Numbered from the stretch's first letter, positions 11,374-21,620 are shown. The stretch is 64,000 nt of DNA from Malus domestica (GCF_042453785.1 NC_091673.1:11627501-11691500), one strand, 5' to 3'. The notes: generated by a model from the sequence alone, not told the origin. Numbers and translations are program-made.

Positions 11374-11588
11374 CAAATCCTAGTTTAAAATTTTCAAGGC
11401 CAACATATATTAAGCAATACCAATCAATCCCTGTTGGAAACCAATTTTGTAGCGATGCTTTAGTTCAATTTTATTTTATACCTTCGCTCCTTAACCTAGG
11501 TCGTATCCCTTTTTATTTCTGAAATTGAAGTTCCAATTAGCTTTTGGCAATACAATCTTCACTTCGCTGTTTGTGTATACGTTTTCAT

Positions 11589-11599
11589 ATCCCACATCG
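11589..11599 (+). promoter_or_regulatory. Solitary USE-like motif without an snRNA
   Basis: ATCCCACATCG is an exact RTCCCACATCG match about 215 bp past U2 copy A3. No TATA box stands at the 24- or 34-bp positions and no snRNA follows. It recurs at 19223-19233 in block B. It may be a relic of another snRNA unit or a chance match. Confidence 0.4.
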
Positions 11600-11734
11600 G
11601 CTGCACAAAAAACGTGGGAGAAACAAGACTTATGTTGTAAACATAGACGTCCCATTATTTGGTTTGAGGGGATGACATCATGTCTATGTAAGCAATGACA
11701 TCGTTGCTTATACATGCATGATGTCATTGCTTGT

Positions 11735-11905
11735 AGCGGTGGGCGCGGTTCGGTTTGGTAAGGTTTTGAGTGAAACCAAAACTGTAAGTTTTTGCAGTTT
11801 GGTTCGGTGCGGTTTTTAGGCTAAAACCGAAATGAAACCAAACCTTTTGGTTCGGTTTGGTTTGGTTTTAAACGGTTTTGGTTTGGTTTCATTGTTTGAA
11901 AAAGC
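11735..11905. mobile_element. MITE fragment rich in GGTTCGGTTTGG
   Basis: A run of GGTTCGGT/GGTTTGGTTT motifs follows AGCGGTGGGCGCGGTTCGG. This sequence style is typical of a widespread plant hAT-like MITE family whose ends read CAGCGGTGGGC. I find no matching right end, so this is a partial copy. Confidence 0.5.
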
Positions 11906-12122
11906 TATTATGGTTACCTAGTTGTATCTCATTTCATCCAATTCAATAAAAAAGTTTTGGTGTTTGAAAGAGACATTATGTAATGCATTATGACATAATG
12001 AAAAATAAATTGTTCATCCAATTCAATAAAAAAAATTTTGGTGTTTCAACTTACTTTGCGACTCTTAAAAAAGACCAGCACCAAAAATCACCAAGTGAAA
12101 GTAATTGTAATTTACCACTAAC

Positions 12123-12290
12123 CTCATTGTCCGGTTGAATAAGCAGCTCATCGATGAACTGGTAGACCGATCCAACTTGAAAGCTAAGCTCCCGAAGGTG
12201 CTTACTGTCGATTTTTGATCTCTCACTTTCATCGACAAGCTGTCTTTACAGAATAATCTTGTAACCTATGAACGAAGTCAGGGATACTAA
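12123..12290 (-). pseudogene. TEN1-like exon remnant
   Basis: On the minus strand the frame reads RLQDYSVKTA, then after a frame change DESERSKIDSKHLRELSFQV and GSVYQFIDELLIQPDNE, ending at a good donor (GAG|GTTAGT at 12123). This matches plant TEN1, the small OB-fold subunit of the CST telomere complex, whose conserved core reads LQEYSVE...LSFQVGSVYQFIGELLIQPDNE. Comparison suggests a deletion of several bases between the two readable parts. The first and last TEN1 exons are not found nearby, so this is a displaced, non-functional gene piece. Confidence 0.75.
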
Positions 12291-13593
12291 TTCATAAGCT
12301 ACTTAATGATATCGAAGAATAAATATAAGAAATGCACTTAGTTCATATTGTCTACTTCATGCACATCATGCTACCAATGTGCCATATCCATCCTCCTCAA
12401 TAAACCAACTGGAGATGCCACATTCACCTCAAGAATATCTTCTTGGACAGTTCTGCATCCTTTCCAACACACTACCATCTTGATGGTCATCTAACTATAT
12501 CAAAATCAAACCACAATTGTTCCGAGCAATGTTATCACAAACTCACAGCACCGAAAATGTTGAAACTATGTATCTACATACTTCGTATGATATACTCCAC
12601 CTCTATTCATCTTTCTTTTCTTCCCCATCGAGAAGGACTCCCCTGTAATGGGGTGTATATCCTCATATTCATATAGCTTTCATCATGTGGCATAGTGCAT
12701 TGAGAGCTATAGTAACATGGGAATATGGACCCTGTGAGAGACAAGTTTTCCTCGTCCGCAAGAGTAACAGAACCAGTGTTAGCTATAAATTACTTGTAAA
12801 CTATTAAGCCACTATAAGTAGAGTTATGAGATTTATGATATCAAAGAATTGAATCTACATGTTTTGAACCTTCCATTTTTAAAACTATGAAAATTTCGGA
12901 ACTGGAGGTTCGAATAAAACTCAGGGATTTAATTTGTTACAGATGATTGGAAAGAAAATAAAAGAGGAAGACAATCAATTTACACGATGCAACAAAAAAT
13001 TACCGCTAAAAATGGGAAGGGCATAAGTCTTACTTTCCGGTTACTCGTAACGAAGCTCCTTGCTTGAAGTATAAGGAAGATGGATGCAGGAAAGTCATGC
13101 AGGTACTGCCCTCCCAATAGCTGGGCAAGGCATGGCAGGGTGGTATTTCTTTTCCGTTTCACCTAAATCCGTTTCTCATAAATTTCTTCATCTTAACTTC
13201 CTTCCTAATTATAGTATTAAGTGGTTGGTGACTTCCTTTAACTTTATTTCTTGGGCCCATATTTTTAGATGAACAAATTTCTTAGCAGATGTGATCACTA
13301 GTACTGATTTTCAGTTCAATAATTTTCGTATTTTGGATAAAACTTTATTTCTTGTGACAAGAAAACTTATTTCAAATTTTTGTCCAAGTCAAACCTCATA
13401 AGTCAAATTTTGAAGTCTCATCAATCAATGCTGAATATCTTACACAACATGGTTGTTTTTGGTGTGTGAAATAAGCATAAACTAATTGCAATACGGGTAT
13501 AACGAGGAAGGCATGTGAATAGTTTATATCGATCCTCAAAGTCAGCACAAGAACAAGTAGTGGGGAATATTTTTGCTATTTTCTTTTTAATTT

Positions 13594-14686
13594 GTGTTTT
13601 TATCACAAATAGTTCCTAAAAGTAACACACCCAATTAAGGTAGTCCATGAAATTAAAAATCAATCAATATAGTCTCTGAATATTACTGCTGAAAATCAAT
13701 GTGATACTTTCGTTAAATTTTCGTCAAAACTTCTGTTCATGGCTGACATGAGGGAACCAATATAATTAAATATTCCCAGCTACTCCAGTTGGTTCTCACC
13801 GAACCACGTCCACCATTGCAAGGTTCGATTCCTCCCTCTGTCTGCAGCGCAGCTGCTGCCATGTCCACGACGTCGAGCCCAGTCGTGGTGTTGTTAGGGT
13901 CGCCCGAGATTGAGTGAGCACCCTACTCCACTGCACCCTTCCTCCCTCCCTGGACCCTTCATCTGTCCCTGTAAATCCAAATCCCTGCACCCTTCCTTCC
14001 TCCTTGCAAATCCAAATTCCTACACCCTTCCTCCCTCCCTGCAAATCCAAACCATCACCATCCAAATTCCTGCAAATCCAAACAATCACCATCTTTTAAA
14101 TCAATTTGAAAATGAAAAAACAAATGAAAAAAAAGAACAAAGGAGATCGAACGATCTCCTTCCCCCTCCGACCTAATCTGGTAATCCCTTCCACACACCA
14201 CCCTACTTTCCAGATTACTCCCTCTGATTACTCCTGCGTTTTTTTGTCTTTGGAAGAACCAAAACATGCAAGAAACCAACCCATGATTTCGACCTCTCTC
14301 TCTTTCCCTCCTCTTGGTCTCTCAAAGATTGTGTGTTTCTACAAAACATGGTGGGGAAAATGGTGGCTTGGTGCTTGGGTTGGGTGCTCACAGGTCACAG
14401 CCTCTTGGGTGCTCACATGGCAGCAGCTACGTTGCAGACGGACACGGAGGGAGGCAATTGTGGACATGGTTCGGCGAGAATCAGTTGGATTAGCTGGGAA
14501 TATTTAATTATATTGGATCCCACATGTGCCATGCCAGCCATTAACAGAAGTTTTGACGGAAATTTAATGGAAAGACCACATTGATTTTCAGCAGTAATAT
14601 TCAGGGACTACATTGATTGATTTTCAATTTTAAGGACCACCTTGATTGGGTGTGTTAATTTTAGGGACTATTTGTGATAAAAACCC
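13594..14686. mobile_element. Mutator-like non-autonomous element with long inverted repeats
   Basis: The left end GTGTTTTTATCACAAATAG and the right end CTATTTGTGATAAAAACCC are inverted copies. Similarity of the arms continues for about 200 bp, including AATATTACTGCTGAAAATCA inverted. The element is flanked by the 9-bp duplication TTTTAATTT (13585-13593 and 14687-14695). The length is 1093 bp; the interior is rich in CAAATCCAAA and has no transposase. A 9-bp duplication with long arms is the Mutator pattern. I cannot assign the interior to a captured gene. Confidence 0.75.
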
Positions 14687-15547
14687 TTTTAATTTTATGT
14701 GTTTGCTAAGCAACATGGTGATGGAATTCCTCTTGTGCTGGCTTCTCTCCCCTTGCTTTTTTAGATTTCTCTCTTCTGAAGGTATGGCTCTCAGAGATGG
14801 ATTGTTACGAGCTTTTTACACAGGACAGTAAACAAATTTGAAAATCATTATCGGTTATATTAGTGACATGCTCTATTTTTTGACGTATTTATATAGTTTT
14901 TTGAGATATTATAATTCATCATGAATTCTTAGTATCAGCATTGAACATATTTTTCGAGAAGCAATTTTGGTTGCCGACGCTCTTGCAAACTTAGGTCAAT
15001 GACGTTCTTCTCCCCACGTGTGGATTCACAGTATCCCTCCCTTTGACCAACATGGACAAGGTTGAATTAGAGGTTTTTCTATGGTAAACTATTTCAGTTG
15101 TTTTGTTCAGGGAAAAGAGCATAGTTGATTGCCTTATTGTGTCTGTGCCTTAGCATTTTCTAGCTAGAGCAATTTGCTCTCAGCAAAACATCAACTTTCT
15201 TAAACAAATTAAACTACAGCATATTGAAACGGCTCCGGCATGTTTCAGCAATCTCTTCAACGACTTAGAAGCATAAATATTTCAAGGAACAGAAAGCTTT
15301 TGCAGATCCGGCTTCCTCATTTAGTTTCTTGTTTCCAGCTCTATCGTTCAAACCGAGCCACAGAGGAGACTCAAAGTTGGTGCAGCCAGAAAGAGCACTG
15401 GTTGATCTCATCGATCAATCCCATCCCATGTGATGTTATATTCCTGCTTGCTGGCGATAAGATGTAGTTTTGTAGGCCTGAGAGTGGTAAGAAGTAATTG
15501 TGTTAGAGTGCAAAGTTAGAAACGGCGCTGCAAGAAACTATGGGGGA

Positions 15548-15600
15548 GTCCCACATCGGCTATCTGAAGAAGTAGGAGAGTTAAGACGTGGGATAAAAAC
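15548..15600 (+). promoter_or_regulatory. U2 gene B1 promoter: USE and TATA
   Basis: GTCCCACATCG (15548-15558) and GATAAAAAC (15592-15600) keep the same spacing as in A1, about 33 bp between boxes and 32 bp from TATA to the RNA start. Confidence 0.92.
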
Positions 15601-15623
15601 GAAAGCCCAAAATTGAAATAAGC

Positions 15624-15819
15624 ATACCTTTCTCGGCCTTTTGGCTAAGATTAAGTGTAGTATCTGTTCTTATCAGTTTAATATCTGATACGTGGACCAA
15701 TGGTTCACACGATATTAAATTAATTTTTTAAGGGGAAGGGTTCATTACAATAGCTTGCTATTGGAGCTCTTGCGTGTCGCCTAAGCGTTGCACTATTGCT
15801 TGGGCCTGGCACACCCCAC
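15624..15819 (+). ncRNA. U2: U2 spliceosomal snRNA, copy B1
   Basis: This is the counterpart of A1 with promoter, GTAGTA, stems IIa/IIb, Sm-type site and 3' stem-loops intact. One change falls in a very conserved place: nucleotide 29 is T (AAGATTAAGTG) where the other intact copies have C (AAGATCAAGTG). That base lies in the U2-U6 helix I region, where a C-to-U change would turn a G-C pair into a G-U wobble. A perfect 3' box, AGTTCAA, follows at 15828-15834. Confidence 0.93.
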
Positions 15820-15834
15820 CAAATCAAAGTTCAA
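15817..15834 (+). terminator. snRNA 3'-end formation box, copy B1
   Basis: CA, nine bases, then AGTTCAA fits the plant snRNA 3' box and lies at the predicted RNA end. Confidence 0.75.
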
Positions 15835-15949
15835 ATTTTGACGGCCCAACCCAAGTAACTTATTTGCTTGCTGCTATAATCCTCATAAATGTTGTGATGG
15901 AATGGAACGGATGACAGAGTTTCGGATTCAGGAATGTGCAAGCTTTCGT

Positions 15950-16150
15950 ATTCTTCCCGAAGTTAAGGTATGAGCATGGAGAATTTGTAATGACATCCTC
16001 CCAATCAGAGCAAACCTCACTAGGAGACACGTGGGTGATCGATGATCTGACTTGCCTCCTCTGTGGTTACGCGAGCAAGAGCGTTTTTGACACCTCTCTG
16101 GACTACATAATATTATTTTAGAGTGCAATTCACTCCATATCGTTTTAGCG
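15950..16150 (+). pseudogene. LINE zf-RVT fragment, block B copy
   Basis: Same decayed zinc-binding domain remnant as in block A, here with WVIDDLTCLLCGYA readable in one frame. It was inherited through the block duplication rather than by a separate insertion. Confidence 0.5.
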
Positions 16151-17528
16151 TTTCAACAGCGTTCTTCTAATTAGAGAAATAACACGATGTGATCTCTCTA
16201 AAAAATTCATCAAATAAGTTGATTGAGCACAACTCAAATTAACTTTGGAGAATAGATGACTACAAAATACCTTCCTTTGTTTCTATTTTGTTTTTGTTTT
16301 TTTAGTACTTCCTGAGCAACACATGAGTTGATTTAATTTATTGGTGTTGTGCCTTTGCGTTTTAAAGCAAACGCAAAACAAAATACCTTGGCAGTCCTAA
16401 GAGACGAGGTCAGGGACTATGTCACAAAACGAAGTCATGGTAGTTAACGTTGCGAGACAAGGTCACATACAGCGTCGGGACTTGGGATGTAGAGAGCAAG
16501 ATGAGGCATATGGTTCTTTCGCGAACGTTGGTGTCGATTTCACACAGGGGAGATGTTATCCCAATAATTTGGCTCGAGTAATTACTCAAATCATGAAAAC
16601 GAAAAATCACCAAACGTGGAATGGGATACAAATTTTACTATCTTGTTGTTAACTTTACTACCAAATGATCCCCTAAAGATGTTAGATTGCATCAGATTGG
16701 AATGGTATGATATCATGCGGCATGTTTCAACCATAGCATTCTGCAATCTCTCCAGTGAGTTAGAAGCATTAACTAGTTACTTTTCAGATTCCACTTACCC
16801 ATCTAGTTTCTTGTTTCGAGCTTTGTCGTTCGAATCGAGCCATGGAGAAGAAGTACCAATCTCCAAGATGCAGCCAGAAAGTGGATGAGTTGATCTCAGC
16901 TACAACTCTTGTACTGGGAAGAACAAGACCAATGGCATGGGTATGATGATGATTCGGAAGAGCTGGATGACGAGTACTGGCCCAGTGATGGATGGGACTA
17001 AGGCATGCGGAAGCGTGGTGGAATATGATGACGACTCGTGGCATCGACAAGACATTAAGTGATATCCAAAGAAACAGTATCTTAAAATAATATGTGATGT
17101 GACAAAAATAAGAATCTATGAGATATAAAATGTAAGTGTGAATAAAGTAATGTCTAATAAGTTGTAAAGAGAGATTCCCTTTCATTGTTGTAGGTAAGCG
17201 ACAAAAGAATATAATGTCTCTTAGTCCTAGATGAGGTTCAAAAGACTTCCTCCCTTGTCTACAAACTTGGTTGAGCATTCATACTTAGTTCACCAAGCAT
17301 TGTAAGATATTGAAGTATCGTTAAAGAGAGTTTGTTTGTTTAACCCTCTTTGTTCAATATTCTTAGCTTGAGTCATCCTAAAGAGTAGAGGTCCTAGTGT
17401 AAAGCTTAGTTTCCTAGTAGTGTTAAGTTTTATTTTAATTTCTGGATTTTGGTGATAAGAAGTGGTTTTATAGGCCTGAGAGTGATAAGATATAATTGTT
17501 AGAAACATCACTGCAAGAAAGTATTATA

Positions 17529-17579
17529 GTCCCACATCAGCCAGCTTATTAAATTAGGAGAGTTAATTTGTATAAAAAT
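17529..17579 (+). promoter_or_regulatory. U2 gene B2 promoter: USE and TATA
   Basis: GTCCCACATCAG (17529-17540) and TATAAAAAT (17571-17579), identical in arrangement to A2. Confidence 0.85.
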
Positions 17580-17602
17580 GGAAGCCCAACAGTGAAATAA
17601 TC

Positions 17603-17798
17603 ATACCTTTCTCGGCCTTTTGGCTAAGATCAAGTGTAGTATCTGTTCTTATCAGTTTAATATCTGATACGTGGGCCAATGGTCCACAGGATATTAAATT
17701 AATTTTTTAAGGGTAAGGGCTCATTACAATAGCTTGCTATTGCGGTCCTTGAGTGTCGTCCAAGAGTTGCACTACTGCTCGGGCCTGGCACAACCCAC
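17603..17798 (+). ncRNA. U2: U2 spliceosomal snRNA, copy B2
   Basis: All U2 landmarks are present. Stem IIb reads GTGGGCC/GGTCCAC, still fully paired with one G-U pair, and differs by one base from A2. The 3' flank AGTTTAG is the same imperfect 3' box as in A2. It is probably a functional gene. Confidence 0.94.
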
Positions 17799-17993
17799 CA
17801 AATCATAGTTTAGTCTTTAACAGCCCAACCAAGAAGCCGAACGTAGCCTATATTACCCAAGTATTTATTGGAACATTTGACACTGACAGTTTCCCAACCA
17901 AAGAAACGGCCTCTCTTAAGTGCCTGAAGGAGATGCTCTGGATAATCCTTGATACAAGCGACGCCGTGTGGTGATTCCACTAAAAATGCCAAC

Positions 17994-18391
17994 TGCTGCA
18001 TCAATCCCCTCGTTCACTGCACTCACCACTGACACATCCGCTGCGCAGTCTATGCAATCAACTGCAACCAATCGCAACCAATCGGTTGTGAAGCAATTAA
18101 CATCAATTTAATCCAATATCTAATCTCACTTGGTCAGCATAAAATCAGTTAAATTTTAGTTAATTACCTCCTGCAAGAGTGTAAACCAGAGAACGGTTCC
18201 TGATATCAACCACATCCTCGAAGCTTGCACCGCAGATGAGCTTGACCCATTTGCCATTTTCAAGAGATTTTGCTGGAGATGAGGTTTTTGATGGAATCCC
18301 AACAGTTCTTATGAGATTCTTCACTTCTTCAAGGCCTTTGCTGCTTGTAACCTTCACTTTGGCTGAAATTTTTAGCACAAAACTTAACTGT

Positions 18392-18430
<39 letters not shown>

Positions 18431-18446
18431 AGAGAGAGAGAGAAAA

Positions 18447-18480
<34 letters not shown>

Positions 18481-18544
18481 AGAGACCTTGGTGTTGGTGG
18501 TGAGGAGAAATTGAAGCATTGCAGAAGAAGCTCAAAGCCATCAT
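17994..18544 (-). pseudogene. 5' fragment of an LdpA-like chloroplast protein gene, block B
   Basis: Exons 18544-18487, 18362-18168 and from 18061 downward repeat the block A fragment with the same splice sites and reading frame, including LICGASFEDVVDIRN and VDCIDCAAD. The fragment ends at the same point, before the Fe-S region, so truncation predates the block duplication. Both copies retain open frames, which fits a short time since duplication rather than proving function. Confidence 0.7.
18390..18484. repeat. Expanded GA microsatellite in the LdpA-like intron
   Basis: An approximately 95-bp run of GAGAGA broken by GAAAAAG. The block A counterpart (10822-10849) is under 30 bp. This expansion accounts for most of the larger U2 offset (7634 versus about 7572). 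Confidence 0.9.
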
Positions 18545-18735
18545 CTCAAACATCCATTAACGGATATTTCCCAAGAGCTGTAGTTTTGAGTTATGTACTT
18601 TCACTAATTTTTTCTATTTTTTTTATCTTATTAGCTTAATCCATTTGCTTTTCTATGTATGCTTTGCGGGAGCTGCTAGGTGTGCTTGGGTTGAAGTACG
18701 TGGACAGAAAGAGTACTTCGAAATAGTGCATTAGA

Positions 18736-18787
18736 ATCCCACATCGACCACGGACAAAAGTAGAAGAACAAAGCTGCGTATAAAAAT
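18736..18787 (+). promoter_or_regulatory. U2 gene B3 promoter: USE and TATA
   Basis: ATCCCACATCG (18736-18746) is a perfect USE, and TATAAAAAT lies at 18779-18787, 33 bp before the RNA start. Confidence 0.88.
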
Positions 18788-18811
18788 GAATGCTCAATAT
18801 TTGACATAAGC

Positions 18812-19007
18812 ATACCTTTCTCGGCCTTTTGGCTAAGATCAAGTGTAGTATCTGTTCTTATCAGTTTAATATCTGATACGTGAATCAATGGTTTACATGA
18901 TATTAAATTAATTTTTTTAGGGTGAGGGCTCGCTACATTAGCTTGCTACTGGGGTTCTTGCGTGTCCCCCAAGCTTTGCACTATTGCTTGGGCCTGGCAC
19001 GACCCAC
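18812..19007 (+). ncRNA. U2: U2 spliceosomal snRNA, variant copy B3
   Basis: The 5' 80 nt are the canonical U2 sequence, including the U6-pairing region and GTAGTA. Stem IIb differs greatly (GTGAATC/GGTTTAC) yet still pairs along its length through paired substitutions. Stem III is altered (CATTAGCTTGCTACTG), and stem IV contains CCCCCAAGCTTTGC. The 3' box is imperfect (AGGTTAA). Promoter elements are intact, so it may be a divergent but functional U2 gene, unlike its decayed partner A3. Confidence 0.85.
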
Positions 19008-19222
19008 CAAATTCTAGGTTAAAATTTTCAAGGCCCAACATATATTAAGCAATACCAATCATCCTTGTTGGAAACCAATTTTGTGACGGTGCTTTAGTTC
19101 AATTTTATTTTAGACCTTCGCTCCTCATCCCAGCTCGTATCCCCTTTTATTTCTGAAATTGAAGTTCCAATTAGCTTTTGGCAATACCATCTTCACTTCG
19201 CTGTTTGTGTATACGTTTTCAT

Positions 19223-19233
19223 ATCCCACATCG
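19223..19233 (+). promoter_or_regulatory. Solitary USE-like motif, block B copy
   Basis: ATCCCACATCG repeats the solitary motif of block A at 11589-11599. Again there is no TATA box or snRNA at the proper distance. Confidence 0.35.
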
Positions 19234-19335
19234 GCTGCACAAAAAACGTGGGAGAAACAAGACTTATGTTGTAAACATAGACGTCCCATTATTTGGTTTG
19301 AGGGGATGACATCATGTCTATGTAAGCAATGACAT

Positions 19336-20460
19336 TTATGCAACATGTTCCATAAACATGCTTAATATAAAATCAGTTCATAAACTCGTAAGGCATGCTA
19401 TTCATTTATGCAATTAAACTATGAAATCATGTAATTTTAGAAGGGGTCCACTCACAGATACTCCGTAGCAATAGAGTTGTGTGTATAAGGATTAAGAATT
19501 TTCCCATTAGCAACTTCACCTAAGCACAAAAAAATGTACAATTTATCAAATTACCCAACTATAGAATTTCAAGAAATGAAAATGGGTCTTAGGTTTGGAT
19601 CCGGATTAGGGTTTAGGTTTAGGTTAAATAGGGTTAGGACCTATTGGGTTTTGGGTTTGGATAGTTTAGGAACAAAGGGGTGGTTTGGCTTGAGCCCAAA
19701 CCCACACAACACACATACACACACGCCAGCACATGCACAACACACACACACGTGCACCACACACATTCACACACGCTTACACACACACACACACGTGCAC
19801 CACACACACTGCACACGTGCACACACACGACACAACACACATAGCACAACACACACACACACACACACACATCGCAGCCCACACCACACATACACTGTAC
19901 TGCACACACATTTACGACACTGACCAACAAACAACAAGGTAATTAATTACCTGGGTTCGAATTCAAAGGGGTCCGTGCACCCACAGCAACAAACTCGCCG
20001 AAGTTCGTCCTCGGGGAAGGTATGCATGCACATGTAGCGGATAACAGGGCTGAGATTAAGGGTAAGAGCTCAAAGCTCTCGGGTCTTCAATGGCAGAGGA
20101 CTCGGAGTTGCTCTGATGTTGCATGCAAAGCTGCAGTCGTGTTCCCTATGTCCCAAAGGTTCGAAGTATCAAGATTTGGGGTTAAATTTGTGAAGGAACG
20201 AGCACTGGTGGTGGCTGGTTTTGATGGAGCTAGAGAGAGAGCTTCGGGAGTTAGAAGGAGAGTGAGGTTGCAGGGATGAAGAAAAAGAAAAAGAGAGAGA
20301 GTAAAAGTACATTTTAATAAAAAAAAATGTAAAGTAGTGTTTGATGGTGGTGAGTGGGTAGATAGAGAAAAAAAAAATGTAAGGGAAAAGAGAGAGAGTG
20401 GAAGAACCGGTTAAAAGGAAGAGAGAGAGAGAGAGATGGCTAGGTTTAAATGAGAATAAA
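19336..20460. other. Repeat-rich DNA, possible retroelement fragment
   Basis: The left part holds a segment reading AGAAGGGGTCCACTCACAG, a motif style seen near LTR ends in this genome, on the reverse strand. The right part is purine-rich with GAGAGA runs. Neither part has a recognised protein domain, target duplication or clear boundaries, so the assignment is tentative. The CA-rich tract is listed separately. Confidence 0.3.
19690..19925. repeat. Compound CA-rich microsatellite
   Basis: About 235 bp of (CA)n interrupted by ACGTGCAC, GCACAC and CCACAC blocks. The long open frames on both strands (Thr/His-rich or Cys/Val-rich) are a by-product of this composition. Confidence 0.9.
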
Positions 20461-20544
20461 GACTAAATTGATAGACCTAAACATGTTTCAGGAGGAATAT
20501 AGAAATATAGCTAAAAAAACAGGTGGGGGTGGGTGGGTACAACA

Positions 20545-20697
20545 TAAAGTCTTTTCTTACAAACTGTTGAGTGGTAAAGTTGGACAATTTCTAAGCACCT
20601 GCTATTATAAGTGTGAGTAAGTCTTTTCTTACAAACTCAACACCTAAGTTGTAAAGTTGGGACAATTTCTAAGCACTTGCTATTATAAGTATGAGTG
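20545..20697. repeat. Tandem duplication, about 75-bp unit, two copies
   Basis: TAAGTCTTTTCTTACAAACT and the following TAAAGTTGGACAATTTCTAA and GCTATTATAAGT occur twice, starting near 20545 and 20618. A shortened third echo (TTGCTATTATAAGTATGGC) follows near 20720. Confidence 0.75.
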
Positions 20698-20699
20698 AG

Positions 20700-21620
20700 T
20701 CCGACTTTTTTGCAGTGTTGTTGCTATTATAAGTATGGCTGTATGAGTAAGACTAACTTTTTGCAGTGTCAATAACAACAGTTTGCAAAAACAAACAGAA
20801 ACCAAATGCCGTTTACTTTCACTAATAGTGCTTTAGTTTGACATTCAACTTAAGAACAGATCTATGATTCTATGTATCCATAATCCCATACCCCTTAACG
20901 AATGTAAAATCCTCAGTCCCAGAAACAATTCCAAACTTTCTTCCTTCCATTGAATAATGGTTAGCTCCTTGAATTGCCAGACTACTTCTTCCATTTTCTC
21001 CATTCGTGGATATCACTCTTAGTTTACCTTTATACAACTAAAAAACTAAATCATATTCATAAAATATGATTTGTTTATGCATTGTTACAACCTAACACAC
21101 TTAGTTTAATTAGCAATATTTTTCTCTCAGTTGTAGAAAAGAGGTTTCTAGCTTGAATCCTTCGTTTTCTTAATAAACAACAACAAAAATGAATGTACTT
21201 AAAAATTTATAAGGTTCATATTTATTACGTAACTTTAGGTGACAAAAGAAAAATATGAGGCCATTGAAAATGGGGATCCCTTTGGATAAAGGCTTATATA
21301 TGCAAAACCCAAAATATCATCCGGGACTCGGTCAATGCGAATGACAATTTAGCGGTTTCTCTGTCTTACCGTTGTTCTCCAACCAATACCGACCTCCTAT
21401 CCCAACGTCCCCTACACCCCTGGGACAAAAACACACACACAATCAATTTCCAAAGAAAACAAAGATCAAAAAGAAAACAAAGATGCAGTAAAAATGAAAG
21501 CCAAACAATTTGTTTTCTTCCAAGTTTCCAAGTTTTCCTGTACTCTAACACAATAGACCTTTTTCCTCCCTCACCACTAACCTCTCAAATCCCCTCTCAA
21601 AGGGGTTTCTCTTTCCAGCA
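20700..21620. other. Upstream region of the ectodomain gene
   Basis: AT-rich DNA without a gene. From about 21350 it becomes similar to the upstream region of the downstream receptor kinase gene (shared ACC-rich CCTCCTATCCCAACGT and GGGTTTCTCTTTCCAGC before the start codon), showing that promoter and 5' leader were duplicated with the gene. Confidence 0.6.

Larger units (their letters stand above)
6234..11701 (+). repeat. U2 block A (tandem segmental duplication)
   Basis: This 5.5-kb segment matches 13088-19335 almost base for base. Similarity starts at GGAAAGTCATGCAGGTACTG and stops after TGTAAGCAATGACAT. Both blocks carry the same ordered content: inverted-repeat element, U2, LINE fragment, U2, LdpA-like fragment, U2. 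Offsets of the three U2 genes between blocks are 7576, 7570 and 7634 bp. Block A lacks part of the inverted-repeat element kept in block B. Few differences are seen per 100 bp, so the duplication is recent. Confidence 0.92.
11702..13087. other. Spacer between the two U2 blocks
   Basis: This unique DNA separates blocks A and B. It contains a GGTTCGGTTTGG-rich repeat (11735-11905) and a TEN1-like exon remnant (12123-12290). The remainder (12300-13087) has no gene I can support. A 17-bp palindromic pair around AGCAATGACATC/GATGTCATTGCT sits at the block A edge (11692-11735). Confidence 0.6.
13088..19335 (+). repeat. U2 block B (tandem segmental duplication)
   Basis: Second copy of block A, 6.25 kb. 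It is longer because it keeps the complete Mutator-like element (13594-14686), a further stretch up to about 14930, and an expanded GA tract at 18390-18484. Gene order and orientation equal those of block A. Confidence 0.92.

Noticed and set aside
19534-19930. Long overlapping open frames on both strands (Thr/His-rich and Cys/Val-rich)
   Set aside because: They are read from a CA microsatellite, which lacks stops in several frames.
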